This document shows positions 44,154 through 54,186 of a stretch of 64,000 nucleotides of DNA, piece by piece; the stretch's first letter is position 1, and every line of letters begins with the position of its first letter. This DNA is from JAPYTK01 sp041389685 (GTDB lineage: Bacteria > Myxococcota_A > Polyangia > Polyangiales > Polyangiaceae), in the NCBI GenBank assembly GCA_041389685.1, contig JAWKRJ010000015.1:62001-126000 (forward strand). Direction: 5' to 3'. The translations under genes and the position numbers were made by a program. A model generated the notes under the pieces. That model had not been told where the DNA came from and ran no database searches. It saw only the letters and a list, made by a program, of their open reading frames with translations.

Positions 44154-47108
44154 ATGACGCCGGGGCCTCGTAGCCCTGAGGAGACACGCGCCTCGCGAGG
44201 CTCGACCTTCGAGCGGTTCGTGGTCTTCCTCGCCGCTGCGGTCTGCCTGCTCTTCACGGCGACCCTACGCGACATCTCGGTCACCAGCCTCTGGTTGCCG
44301 CAGAACCTCGCTGCGCGGCTGCCCGCCGACACCACGCGCGACGGCCACCTCACCGTCACGGTGAGCGAGCCGAACGGCGAGCCGACGCCGGGCGCGCTGG
44401 TGCGGGTGATCGCCGTGGTCGCGGACCGCCCCTTCGTCGTGGGCAGCCAAACCACCGACACGACGGGCACCGTCGATCTCACCGAGCTGCCGCGTGGGGA
44501 GATCTGGATCATCGCCGACAAGCAGGGGAGGGCCCGCGCCACCAGCCGCGTGGTCCTCGAGGATGGCCCGCGCAAGGTCGCGCTCACCATGCACCCGGCC
44601 GAGTCCTTCGAGGTGGTGGTGGTGGACCCCCTGCAGCGGCCGATCCAGGGCGTGTCGGTCACGCTCTACTCCACCGATCCGCTCCCCTACCGGACCTACA
44701 CCGATCCCCGCGGCCTCTCGCGCTTCGAGGGCCTCGGCCCGTCCCCTTATGCGGTGGAGGTCGAAGCGGTGGGGTTCGGCGCGAAGCTCATCGAGCGGGT
44801 CACGGCCGCGGACTCGCCGCTCTTCGTGAAGCTCGAGCGGCTCGGCGCCCTCGAGATCGCCGTGGTGGACGAGGGCGGGGCGGCGGTGCCTGGCGCAGTG
44901 GTGCTCGTCGCTGGCTCCTCGCTCTGGCCGGCGCGCAGCTCGACCGCCGACGACCACGGCAAGGTGACGATCAGCGGCCTCGATCGCGGCTTCTACGATC
45001 TGCGCGCGGAGATGGGCGGCAAGGTGAGCGAGCCGATGGCCGGCGTGTTGCTCGAGCAAGGCGAGCACAAGGCGGTGGAGCTGGTGCTGCGCGCGGGCCA
45101 CCTCATCACCGTCGAGGTCACCCACGGCGAAGCGGAGGACGCCCCCGGTGTGCCCAACGCCGACGTCGCCCTCGTCGAAGGCGGTCTCTCATCCTTCCCC
45201 ATCTACGGCCGCACCGGCCCCCAAGGCACGGTGAAGCTCGGCCCCATCGCGAGCTTCGATGCCACCGTGTCCGCGAAGGCGGAGGGCTTCGTGGCGCGAA
45301 GCGCGGTGGCGCTGGAAGACGGCCAGACCGAGGTGGTGGTGCCGCTCTTGAAGGGCGGGAAGATCACCGGCATCGTCGTCGACGAGGACGACTACCCGAT
45401 CGACGGCGCCGAGCTCGAGGTGGTGGGCGTCGACAGCCACGGCATGCCCATCGTGGAGTCGAGCGCGCTCGCGGGGTTTCGCGAGGACCACTTCGCCTTC
45501 GCCCTCCCCGGCGCGGTCCCCCTCGTGCCCGCCGGCGAGCTCGGGGTGATGCCCATCGTCCCCGACATCCCGCGCGACATCGGCCCTCTCACCGTGACGC
45601 GCAGCGGTCGCACCGAGAGCCCCTGGGTCTCGCGCAAGAACGGCGAGCTCACCCTCGAGCCCGTGACCCCCGGTCGCCTCCGCGTCATCGCGCGCCACCC
45701 CAACTACGTCGAAGGCACGAGCGACGCGGTGGATCTGGTGCCGGGCGGCGAAGCGGAGGTGAAGATCGTCCTCCGCAAGGGCGGTATCCTCGAGGGCCGC
45801 GTGCTCGAGGAGGACGACACCCCCGTCCGCGGCGCCCGCATTCAAGTGCTCAGCCCCGAGTCCGGCAACGAGCGCATCACCTACACCGCGGACGACGGGA
45901 GCTTCGCCTTCGCCGCCCTCCCGAGCCGCGTCGTGGTCATGGTGTCTCGCTCGACGGCCCTCGATCACGTGGTCGCCCGCGAGACCTTCGACGTCCCCGT
46001 CGACGACCGTCGCGAGGTGGAGATCATCCTCCCCGCGCCGCGCGACCCGGTCACCATCGAGGTCACCGACGATCGCGGCTACCCGCTCGAGGATGTGCAG
46101 GTGCAGGCGATCTCGCTGGAGCCCGACATCGTGCTCACCCGCACCCTCTTCACCGACGCCGAAGGCGAAGCCGAGCTCCTCGACGCGCGTGGCCTCCCCC
46201 TCCGCTTGGTGGCCCGCCGCAAGGGCCTCGCCCCCACCGTGGTGGAGGTCGACGACGCCCCCAAACGCGTGGTCATCGCCATGATCGAAGCCACCTCGGC
46301 CTTCGGGATCGTGGAGTCGCGCTACGGCCCCATCGCCGACGCTTCGGTCACCTTGCTGAGCCCCACCGGCACGCGGGTCGCCAAGACCGACGAGGAGGGC
46401 AATTTCCGCCTCGACGATCTGGCCCCCGGCGACGCCGTGCTCCTGGTGGTCGCGCCGGGCCATGTCGCCGACGAGGTCGACGTCACCATCGAGCCGAAGG
46501 AGCCACGCGAGACCGACCTCGGCCGCATCGAGCTCGAGGAGGGTGGCTCCGTGAAGGGCCGGGTCCTCGACGAAGAGGGCGAGCCCGTCGTCGGAGCGCG
46601 CGTCGCCGTCGGGCGTGTCCCGACCTACCTCCCCATCGGCGCCCTCCCCCTCGGGGTCGTGGCCACCGACAGCCAAGGCCACTTCCTCCTCCCCGACATC
46701 CCGGAAGGCGAGACCCCCATCGAAGCCTACAAGGTCGGCTATGGCCGCGAGCACGTCACCGTCGACGTCCGCGCCCGCGACACCACCTCCGAGATCACCA
46801 TCGAGCTGTTCGAGGATCCCGACGTCGACCTCACCGAGGTGAACAGCCAGGGCAGCCTCGGCGTCACCCTCGGCGAGCAGAGCGGCCGCGTCGTCTTCGA
46901 GCATGTCCCCCTCGGCGGCGCCGCCCAGCGCGCCGGCATCCTCGCCGGCGACACCTTCCTCGCCTTCGACGGCGTCCCCATCCGCTCCCTCGAGCAAGCC
47001 CGCCGCCGCCTCAACGGCCCCCTCGGCCAGGACTTCGTCGTCACCCTGGGCCGCCCCCCCGACCTCCGCTGGCGCGTCCGCGTCTCCCGCGAACGCCTCC
47101 GCCGCTGA
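44154..47108 (+). CDS. Membrane-anchored protein with carboxypeptidase-regulatory-like repeats and a PDZ domain
   Basis: The 984-residue protein has an N-terminal transmembrane helix (FVVFLAAAVCLLFTATL), then about nine repeats of a beta-sandwich type seen as carboxypeptidase regulatory-like domains (patterns such as GKITGIVVDEDDYPIDGA, GGILEGRVLEEDDTPVRGA, GGSVKGRVLDEEGEPVVGA). It ends with a PDZ domain (LGVTLGEQSGRVVFEHVPLG, AGDTFLAFDGVPI). No protease active site is seen. The repeats suggest an envelope scaffold. Confidence 0.8.
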   Translation: MTPGPRSPEETRASRGSTFERFVVFLAAAVCLLFTATLRDISVTSLWLPQNLAARLPADTTRDGHLTVTVSEPNGEPTPGALVRVIAVVADRPFVVGSQTTDTTGTVDLTELPRGEIWIIADKQGRARATSRVVLEDGPRKVALTMHPAESFEVVVVDPLQRPIQGVSVTLYSTDPLPYRTYTDPRGLSRFEGLGPSPYAVEVEAVGFGAKLIERVTAADSPLFVKLERLGALEIAVVDEGGAAVPGAVVLVAGSSLWPARSSTADDHGKVTISGLDRGFYDLRAEMGGKVSEPMAGVLLEQGEHKAVELVLRAGHLITVEVTHGEAEDAPGVPNADVALVEGGLSSFPIYGRTGPQGTVKLGPIASFDATVSAKAEGFVARSAVALEDGQTEVVVPLLKGGKITGIVVDEDDYPIDGAELEVVGVDSHGMPIVESSALAGFREDHFAFALPGAVPLVPAGELGVMPIVPDIPRDIGPLTVTRSGRTESPWVSRKNGELTLEPVTPGRLRVIARHPNYVEGTSDAVDLVPGGEAEVKIVLRKGGILEGRVLEEDDTPVRGARIQVLSPESGNERITYTADDGSFAFAALPSRVVVMVSRSTALDHVVARETFDVPVDDRREVEIILPAPRDPVTIEVTDDRGYPLEDVQVQAISLEPDIVLTRTLFTDAEGEAELLDARGLPLRLVARRKGLAPTVVEVDDAPKRVVIAMIEATSAFGIVESRYGPIADASVTLLSPTGTRVAKTDEEGNFRLDDLAPGDAVLLVVAPGHVADEVDVTIEPKEPRETDLGRIELEEGGSVKGRVLDEEGEPVVGARVAVGRVPTYLPIGALPLGVVATDSQGHFLLPDIPEGETPIEAYKVGYGREHVTVDVRARDTTSEITIELFEDPDVDLTEVNSQGSLGVTLGEQSGRVVFEHVPLGGAAQRAGILAGDTFLAFDGVPIRSLEQARRRLNGPLGQDFVVTLGRPPDLRWRVRVSRERLRR

Positions 47109-47206
47109 TCCACCCCGCGCAAGTCACACCGGCGAGAGTGCTCGCGCGACGACGCCCGGCCAGAAGTCAGGCAGCAAACCCGCGGCTTTGCGCTATCGTC
47201 GAGAGG

Positions 47207-48394
47207 ATGACGACCACGCGGGCACGCGCCCTCGTCGCGGTGAGCCTCGTCGGCGCCGCGGCGTGGCTCGGGGAAGGGTGCTTCTTCTCGCTCGAGCCCC
47301 TCGTCACCACGGGTGACGGTGGCGCGGCCCCGAGCGGGAGCGGCGGGGCTGACGGGGCGGTCCCCGAACGCACCCCCATCACCATCGATGCGGCGATGCT
47401 CACCCAGTCGCTGACGGACGTCCCGGTCCTCGTCACCCTCGATCCCTCGCGCGTCGACTACAGCCTCGCGGGCGTGGACGGCGCGAACCTTCGCGTCTAC
47501 GCCGAGGACGGAACGACCCAGCTCGCGCACGAGGTGGAGCGCTGGATGGACGGCGGCGAGTCCCAAGTCTGGGTACGCCTGCCGCTGGTGAGCGCGGGCA
47601 GCGTGGTGACCATCTACGCCGAGGTCGGCGTCCCGCAGCCGGACCTGCCGCCCGATCCCAGCGACGTCTGGGTCGCCTACGAGTCGGTGTTCCACTTCGC
47701 CGATCAGCTGCCGACCGCCACCGTGAAGGACTCCACCCAGGCGCATCCCGCGACGCCCGTGGGCATGGACGCGAGCCACATGACGGAGGCGCGCATCGGC
47801 CCGGGTTTTCTCTTCACGGGTGGAGCGAGCCCGACCACGGATCCTCACCTCGATCTCTCCGATCCCCCCGAGCTCCAGCTGACGCCGAGCGATCAGCTCA
47901 CCGTCGAGGTGTGGTTCGAGCGCTCGAGCCCTATCGGCGAGCTCGGCTACCTCTTCTCGATGGAGGCCTGCTGTGTCGGCTGGGGCGCGACCTTCCTGTC
48001 CACCCCTCTGCAGTTCCGCAGCCTGGTGGGCGTGAACGACTGTTGCGGCGCGATGCCGCCCCCCGCCAACTACGCCTACGCGCAGTTCACCATGCCCTCG
48101 GACTCCGACGCGGCCTGGCATCACTCGGTGACCGTGATCGACCGATCCGGCGGCGTCATCCGGAGCTACCTGGATGGCGTCGAAGCTGCCCAGACGGCGA
48201 TCCCGGCCAGCATCTACGACACCAGCGGCTCGCTCAACATCGGCTCCAACTTCGCGGGGGAAGACGGCTTCGACGGGACCCTCGACGAGCTCCGCATCGC
48301 CCGCACCGCCGTCCCCGCGGCCTGGGTGTCCTTCGTCTACGAGACCACCTTGGGCACGGGGGTGACTTACGGGACCCCCGAGCCGCTGCCCTAA
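47207..48394 (+). CDS. Lipoprotein with DUF2341 and LamG-type lectin domain
   Basis: The 395-residue protein has a lipobox at WLGEGC near residue 23, a DUF2341-like beta domain (ITIDAAMLTQSLTDVPVLVT to VVTIYAEVGV), and a concanavalin-type LamG domain (about 180-390) with WHHSVTVIDRSGGVIRSYLDG and DGTLDELRIARTA. These domains bind carbohydrate or peptide partners at the cell surface. It begins at ATG 47207; GAGAGG lies just upstream. It overlaps the convergent gene by 4 bp. Confidence 0.75.
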   Translation: MTTTRARALVAVSLVGAAAWLGEGCFFSLEPLVTTGDGGAAPSGSGGADGAVPERTPITIDAAMLTQSLTDVPVLVTLDPSRVDYSLAGVDGANLRVYAEDGTTQLAHEVERWMDGGESQVWVRLPLVSAGSVVTIYAEVGVPQPDLPPDPSDVWVAYESVFHFADQLPTATVKDSTQAHPATPVGMDASHMTEARIGPGFLFTGGASPTTDPHLDLSDPPELQLTPSDQLTVEVWFERSSPIGELGYLFSMEACCVGWGATFLSTPLQFRSLVGVNDCCGAMPPPANYAYAQFTMPSDSDAAWHHSVTVIDRSGGVIRSYLDGVEAAQTAIPASIYDTSGSLNIGSNFAGEDGFDGTLDELRIARTAVPAAWVSFVYETTLGTGVTYGTPEPLP

Positions 48395-50901
48395 TCGATC
48401 TTGTGGGCTGCGGGCGGGGGCGGGCGCTTGCGCCGCCCGAAGGTGATGCCTCCGCCGCGAAGGGGGCGCGCTCTCGCCCAGAGGGTCTCCGCGCCGCGCT
48501 TGCCGATCTGCACGAAGCCGCCGCGCCAGGCGCTGTCACCGGGGCAGGCCTCGTCGCCCACCACGATGAACTGCGCGCGCTCGAGCATCGCCTCGACGTC
48601 GACGTCTTCACCGAGCGGCTCCTTGGCCGGTCGCGGTCGTCGTTTCATGCGCTCGCTCTGCCCGTTGCGCACGTTGAGATCGCGCAGCTCGTGGAGGCCG
48701 GGCTCGTAGATGCCGCTGCACCCGAGGTAGGCCACCGTCGTGCTCTCCACCTCGGCGGGTGGCTCGAGGATCTCGAGGAGGGCGAAGCCGCCGATGGCGT
48801 CGACGAAGCGCGTGTCGTGGAGCACGAAGTCGAGGAACCGCAGGTCGGCGCCGAGCGAGTCGAACTGCCGGCTGGAATGTGGGATGGCGAAGATGTGGGT
48901 CAGGCCCATGCCGGTGAGGGTGGCGTGGAGGCTCCGCGCCGACGGCTCCTGCTCGTAGCGCAGCCGCAGCTGCCAGCCGGCGATGTCGCTCACCACACGA
49001 TGGAAGGTGCCCATCCGCTGCTGCTCCTCGTGAAGGAGGATCTGAGCGTCGGCGGGGAGCGCGGGGAGGACGCCGAGCTCGAAGAGCTGCCCACCGATCT
49101 TCAGCCGCGCCTCGTAGCGCTTCTGCTGACCCGCCGCGAGCAGCTCGGTGGTGGTGATCGCGGGGGCCTGCCTGGTCATCATGTGCGCGGCGATGGAGTG
49201 GACGTCGCCTCCCCAGATCACCTGCAGGGCGAGCAGCCCCGAGACGCCGATCTTGAGCGGCAGCGGCTCACGCCACACCAGCACCACCGTCGCGGCCACG
49301 CTGGCGGCCATCCAGGGCACGAGGATCTGCAGGTAGCGATCCTGGTGGAGGCTGAAGAACCACACCCAGAGCCCGAGGTGAGTCGCGATGACCAGGGCCC
49401 AGACCCGCCGCGTGTGACGCAAGAAGGGCAGCAGGAAGAGGAAGAGCGTGAAGAGGAACCCGAAGACCGGGTAGGCCCCGTGGAAGGGGCTCCAGTCGTG
49501 GTTGACGAAGGAGAAGGTGAAGAGGGTCTTGGCCCCCTCCTGGATATTGCCCCAGGCGCTGCCGCTGTGCGGCGACCAGCCGCGCGTCTGCCAGCGCTTC
49601 CACACCTCGTAGACGTGCTGCGTCCCCTCGGGGTAGCCCGTCGGAGGGAAGATCCGCATGAGGTTGGGGAAGACGGGGTTACCGTAGAACACCCAGTTCT
49701 TCAGCCAATGGGGGATGGTGGTGACGAGGCCCGCCACTGCCCCCGCGCCGATGGTGCTCCAGATCGCGCTCGCGGAGGCGCCCCGCCCGGGCCGCCGGAG
49801 GAGGCGTCGCAACGTCTTGTAGAGCGCCATCGCGGTGAGCGCGACGGCGGGCGGAGCGAGCAGGTAGATCGCCTGGTACTTGGTGAGGATCGCCCCCGCC
49901 CCGAGGATCCCCAGCACCGCCCCGAGGCGCCAGCCACCTCGCCGCAGGCAGCGGAGCATGACGAGGTAGATCGGAATCGCGAAGAGGGCGGTGATGTGAT
50001 CGGCCGCGATGGTGAGGGCCGAGTCGTAGAGGTAGATCGACGGGAACAGGAACAGCGCCACCCAGGCCACCGGCGCCTTCGAGCCGGGGACGAGCCGCCT
50101 CACGAGCACGCCGATGCTGCCGAGCGTGACCAGGAAGAGCAGCGCCTCGACATGCGCCGAGGCGACGATCTTGCTGAAGACGTCGAGCCGAGGGAGGGTG
50201 AAGCACCAGGTGTAGAGCACGCTCGCGAGGTGCGGGAGGGCGGCCGGCCACCAGGCCTCGGGGGTGGGATGGATGCCGCCTTCCACCGCGTATTTCTCGG
50301 CGATCGCGAGGTGGTAGAAGCGTGCGTCGAAGGCCGCGTTCTGGGGCGAGAGGATCGTGTAGTAGATGAACGCGAGGCTCACCACGCCGTAGACGACGGC
50401 GACTCCGTGCCACCAGGGGCGGGGCGGGCGTGGCCGGTTGCGCAGGGCGCGGAGGTGGTGAAACGCGCGGCGACCACGACGCCACAGAGGGCGCGCGCCC
50501 AGCGCGATGGAGCCGAAGGCGAGGCTCACGCTGAACCACGGCCCGAGGAGGTCGAGCACGCCGCCGGCGAAGAACAGCAGGAAGAAGGCGACCACGCCAA
50601 GCGCGGTCTCGTGGATGAGCCGCTCGCGAAGGGGGAGGTGCGGGATGAGCCAGCGCCCGATGAGCCCACCGAGGCTGAGGGCCGCGAGGCCGAACACCAG
50701 CGTCCAGCTCCAGGCCTCGAGGTAGCGCCAGAAGAGCCACTTCTGCACCGGGTAGTGCTCGTGCACCTGGGCGATGAGCACCGTGGCGGCGCTGCCGAGG
50801 CCGACGAGGAAGGTCACCTGCCGCAGGTAGCGCCAGAGCCGCGAGCGCCCCGTGGCGGGGTCCGACGGCGACGTGGGCGGTTCCGGCGGCGGCGGTGTCA
50901 T
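48391..50901 (-). CDS. Polytopic membrane protein, glycosyltransferase-like
   Basis: The 836-residue protein has a Pro-rich start, about 12 transmembrane helices over residues 25-560, and a soluble C-terminal third. The pattern of an acidic loop after the fifth helix (SPQNAAFDARFYHLAIAEKY) resembles GT-C glycosyltransferases of the PMT/ArnT kind, which use lipid-linked sugars. I do not see an exact family motif. The C-terminus has a Cys-containing segment (YLGCSGIYEPGLHEL). Confidence 0.65.
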   Translation of the reverse strand: MTPPPPEPPTSPSDPATGRSRLWRYLRQVTFLVGLGSAATVLIAQVHEHYPVQKWLFWRYLEAWSWTLVFGLAALSLGGLIGRWLIPHLPLRERLIHETALGVVAFFLLFFAGGVLDLLGPWFSVSLAFGSIALGARPLWRRGRRAFHHLRALRNRPRPPRPWWHGVAVVYGVVSLAFIYYTILSPQNAAFDARFYHLAIAEKYAVEGGIHPTPEAWWPAALPHLASVLYTWCFTLPRLDVFSKIVASAHVEALLFLVTLGSIGVLVRRLVPGSKAPVAWVALFLFPSIYLYDSALTIAADHITALFAIPIYLVMLRCLRRGGWRLGAVLGILGAGAILTKYQAIYLLAPPAVALTAMALYKTLRRLLRRPGRGASASAIWSTIGAGAVAGLVTTIPHWLKNWVFYGNPVFPNLMRIFPPTGYPEGTQHVYEVWKRWQTRGWSPHSGSAWGNIQEGAKTLFTFSFVNHDWSPFHGAYPVFGFLFTLFLFLLPFLRHTRRVWALVIATHLGLWVWFFSLHQDRYLQILVPWMAASVAATVVLVWREPLPLKIGVSGLLALQVIWGGDVHSIAAHMMTRQAPAITTTELLAAGQQKRYEARLKIGGQLFELGVLPALPADAQILLHEEQQRMGTFHRVVSDIAGWQLRLRYEQEPSARSLHATLTGMGLTHIFAIPHSSRQFDSLGADLRFLDFVLHDTRFVDAIGGFALLEILEPPAEVESTTVAYLGCSGIYEPGLHELRDLNVRNGQSERMKRRPRPAKEPLGEDVDVEAMLERAQFIVVGDEACPGDSAWRGGFVQIGKRGAETLWARARPLRGGGITFGRRKRPPPPAAHKID

Positions 50902-50951
50902 GGGCTCGGGCGCGCGACCCTACCACACCCCCTCCGCCGGACCGCGGCGCC

Positions 50952-52163
50952 CTAGAGAGAGAACCGCGCGAGCAGGGTCCAATCGATGCGATGAGGATCC
51001 GGTTTCGACACGCCGGGGAAGATGTCCACGCTCGCGGCGAAGCCCACCGGGAAGAAGGTGATCGCCGACTCTAGCCGAACCCCCACGGTTGGGTTCGGGG
51101 TGACCACGATCGGGAGCCCCGCCCCGAGGCTGAGGGAGGGGATGACGAAGAAGAGATGGGGCAGGGTGAAATCGCCGCTCGGCGTGATCACCACACGGTC
51201 GGTGAAGTTGGTGTCGGCGCTCACACCCCAGACGAGGTACTCGGGCGCCGCAAACTCCCAGCCGAACCGCATCCGGAGCTCCGAGCCGCTCCCCACCACG
51301 CCGCCGATCCCCACCATGGGGCCGCCGTGGAAGATCGGGATCGGGTCGTCGTCGAAGCCGAAGCTGAGGACGTCGGCCCCGCCGCCCGGTGGGATTGTGA
51401 GGCGGGCCACGGCACGGCCGTCGCGCTCGCCCGCTGGTACGAGCTCGGCCCGATGCCCAGTGTCGCGCGCGATGGCTCCGCCCCAGAGGCTCCAGCCGGT
51501 CGGGTGGCGGATCTCGATGTCGATGGGGCCAACGCTCGCCCAGCTGCGGATCGGGGCGATGAGGTAGTCGAAGTCGTAGTGGCGCCGCCGTGGCGTGTCC
51601 GTCCCCAGCAGCAGGTGGCGCCCCCGGTTGCCGGAGACGACATAGCCCTCCTCGAACACCAGGTTCTTCTCGGGATAGGTCACGCCGCGCGCGACGAGCT
51701 CGGCGCGCGCATGCGGCGCCAGCGTGAAGCGCATGCCGTGCAGGACCACGCCCTCGCCGGGATCCTGTCGCCCTGGGCTCTCGTGGCGCGGGTCGCTCCC
51801 CAGGACTGTCGTGATCGCGGCGCGTTCCGCGGCGTCGAGGGGGCTCCGCGCGTCGCGGCCGTCGAGGGTGATCTGCACGCCGGAGCTCCGCAGGCTGACG
51901 AAGGCAGCGACCTGGCTCACGGGCGCGTCGCTGGGGTTGTCGATGGTGTAACGCGCCTCGAAGAGGCACTCGGGCTCGCCATCGACTTCGTCGCAAGTGA
52001 AGGTGAGCGTTTCGTGAGCGACCGCGAGCGGCGTCTTGCCCACGGGCTGGGCCGCGGTCATCCGGCCCGCGTGTCGTGGGGGCGGCGCGGCCACATTCGC
52101 CGAGGCACCGCTGGGCACGACGAGGGCGAGGAGCGAGATGGCGAGCGCGGTCCGAAACGACAT
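50952..52163 (-). CDS. Secreted protein, probable outer-membrane barrel
   Basis: The 403-residue protein has a signal peptide (LAISLLALVVPSGASA), an N-terminal beta domain with two cysteines (CDEVDGEPEC) and a C-terminal region of strands with GxGxxG turns (GIGGVVGSGSELRMRFGWEF, LFFVIPSLSLGAGLPIVV) that ends in ARFSL. It may be an envelope barrel, but no family was recognised. The start is ATG 52163; a longer frame upstream runs into the divergent gene. Confidence 0.6.
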   Translation of the reverse strand: MSFRTALAISLLALVVPSGASANVAAPPPRHAGRMTAAQPVGKTPLAVAHETLTFTCDEVDGEPECLFEARYTIDNPSDAPVSQVAAFVSLRSSGVQITLDGRDARSPLDAAERAAITTVLGSDPRHESPGRQDPGEGVVLHGMRFTLAPHARAELVARGVTYPEKNLVFEEGYVVSGNRGRHLLLGTDTPRRRHYDFDYLIAPIRSWASVGPIDIEIRHPTGWSLWGGAIARDTGHRAELVPAGERDGRAVARLTIPPGGGADVLSFGFDDDPIPIFHGGPMVGIGGVVGSGSELRMRFGWEFAAPEYLVWGVSADTNFTDRVVITPSGDFTLPHLFFVIPSLSLGAGLPIVVTPNPTVGVRLESAITFFPVGFAASVDIFPGVSKPDPHRIDWTLLARFSL

Positions 52164-52437
52164 CGGAGGATCAACGTCAGGCGACGGGTAGGCCTTACGC
52201 CGACTATGCCTCACATGCCGCCGCGCGCGTGGGGTTCTTGCTCTCGCTGCAACGGCGCCAGCCACCGACGCGTCCATCCCCCCCTGGCCCAACGGCCGTC
52301 GAGTCGCTCCACGGAGTCGGCCCGGCGGAGCGAGCGAGCTCATGGAAAGCACCGGATCCAGCGAGGAGAATCCCGAGCAGAATCGGGGAGCCGAAGCTAC
52401 CGCTGGGGCCCGAGCCGCCGTGGTAGGCTGGCGTGGC

Positions 52438-54186
52438 ATGAGCCGTGGTCTCGGCCTTTCCACTCTCGTCGCGGGCGGCCTCCTCCTGGGGGGAGCGGGC
52501 GGCTGCGAGCTGGTGGCGGGGATCTCGGAGAGGCTCTACGAGCCCGAGACCGAGCCGCCCGACACCTGCCTCGAGGGGGAGCTCCGGTGCACCGAGGCCC
52601 TCGGGGTCGAGCGCTGCGCGGGTGAGGCCTGGGTGGCCGACCGCAGCCACCTCGGCTGCGAGTTCTCCGCCGTCACCCTGCCCATGTTCCGTGACGCAGG
52701 CGAAGCCAGCTCGGAGTTCGCGCTCCTCGCCGCGAATCCGGGCTCGGAAGACGCCGAGGTGGAGGTGGGGGGCCAGCGGGTGACGATCCCGTCGGGCGAG
52801 GCGCGGCAGATCCCGGTCGATTTCAAGACCTCCGTGGCCAACCCGGGCGCGCGCTCGGCGGTCTTCGCGGCGGGCGCCTATCGCGTGACGGCCAGCCGCC
52901 CGGTGTCGCTGGTCCAGGTCAACGGGGCCAACCCCGAGGTCCACGACGTCGACGCCTCGCTCCTCGTGCCCTGGCACGTCGCGGCCACCACCGGTGCGGC
53001 CGCGGCCACCCCGCATGTCCTCAGCACCATCCGCGACATGTCCGCCCACCTGGCCGTCGTCGCCAAGGAGCCGACCTCGCTGACCTTGACGGGCGTCCCG
53101 ACCGCTCACGTCTTCATCGATGGGCTCGCCGTGACGGCGAACGGCAGCGGCAGCCTCCAGCTCGGCGCGGACGACACCTTGGTCCTGCAGACCGAGCGCA
53201 CCAAGGGCCCGTCGGGCTCGATGTGCGGCTGGAACCAGGCCGCGGGCTATTACGGCTGCGGCTCGGAGGGGGTGTCGGTCGACTTCCCTCGCGACTGTCC
53301 CGACGTGATGCCGGGGCCCGAGGAGAGCTGCGACCCCAACGCTCCGAGCTTCGGGCTCGTCGGCTGTTGCGCCAACGGGGGCGCGCTCGCGGTCTGGTGC
53401 CAGGGCAGCGGCCCACCTTGCCCCGACAACCCCAACGGTGGGATGTGCCACGAGCTCTGTCCCTTTCACGAGGAGGACATCGCCGCCGACGTGAGCGGGA
53501 TCCAGATCGTGGCCGACAAGCCGGTGCTCGCCTTCGCGGGCCATGCCTGCGCGCTCGCCCCGCTGAAGACCAAGTACTGCAGCCACACCGAGGTTCCCTT
53601 GCTCGCTCCGACCGCCGCCGCACAGGTGGTGGTCGCGCCGCGGCCGGGCATCCCCTGGCGGGTGCAGATCGTGGCCACCGCGCCCGGCACCATGGTTGCC
53701 GCCGAGCCCCCACTCCCTCCGCCCATCACCGGTGAGATCGCGGAGGCGGGGCAGCAGATCGCCTTCGACGCCACCGCCGATGGTTACGTCATCACCGCGA
53801 ATCAGCCCGTGGCCATCACCGCCACGCGGCTCGGCTCGGCCGACACCCCGCCCACCGCGACCCACGCGCTGATGGTCGACCGCGGCTCGACCGACATCCT
53901 CTTCCCGGTCGCGGATCGCTTCGACGCCGTGACCGTCACCGTGATCGGCCCGAGCGGGACCACCGTGACCGTCGGGTCGAGCACGGTGCCCCTCACCAAT
54001 CCGCTCGGCGACTCGGGGCTGGCGAGCAGCCACATCCCGCTCACCACGGCGGGCGACGTGATCGCCTTCCACCTGACGTCCCCGGTGCCGGTGCTCGCCC
54101 AAGTCTACGCCGAGGCCAAGGTCGACGACTTCCGCCGGGCTGCCTATTGGCACCCCGCGGCGCTCGCCTTCGAGGCGCAGCCATGA
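52438..54186 (+). CDS. Lipoprotein with IgGFc-binding-like domain
   Basis: The 582-residue protein has a lipobox in GGLLLGGAGGC, a small Cys-rich region (about 40-70), and a long domain in which ASRPVSLVQVNG, ASLLVPWHVAAT and VADKPVLAFAGHACA resemble the N-terminal domain of IgGFc-binding proteins, common in myxobacteria. A Cys-rich insertion lies at about 260-350. It is followed with a 4-bp overlap by a kinase gene, so the two are probably co-expressed. Confidence 0.75.
   Translation: MSRGLGLSTLVAGGLLLGGAGGCELVAGISERLYEPETEPPDTCLEGELRCTEALGVERCAGEAWVADRSHLGCEFSAVTLPMFRDAGEASSEFALLAANPGSEDAEVEVGGQRVTIPSGEARQIPVDFKTSVANPGARSAVFAAGAYRVTASRPVSLVQVNGANPEVHDVDASLLVPWHVAATTGAAAATPHVLSTIRDMSAHLAVVAKEPTSLTLTGVPTAHVFIDGLAVTANGSGSLQLGADDTLVLQTERTKGPSGSMCGWNQAAGYYGCGSEGVSVDFPRDCPDVMPGPEESCDPNAPSFGLVGCCANGGALAVWCQGSGPPCPDNPNGGMCHELCPFHEEDIAADVSGIQIVADKPVLAFAGHACALAPLKTKYCSHTEVPLLAPTAAAQVVVAPRPGIPWRVQIVATAPGTMVAAEPPLPPPITGEIAEAGQQIAFDATADGYVITANQPVAITATRLGSADTPPTATHALMVDRGSTDILFPVADRFDAVTVTVIGPSGTTVTVGSSTVPLTNPLGDSGLASSHIPLTTAGDVIAFHLTSPVPVLAQVYAEAKVDDFRRAAYWHPAALAFEAQP

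Noticed and set aside
45189..46997. A 602-codon minus-strand frame over the repeat/PDZ gene
   Set aside because: It is antisense to repeated sequence and is explained by high GC content and codon structure of the forward gene.
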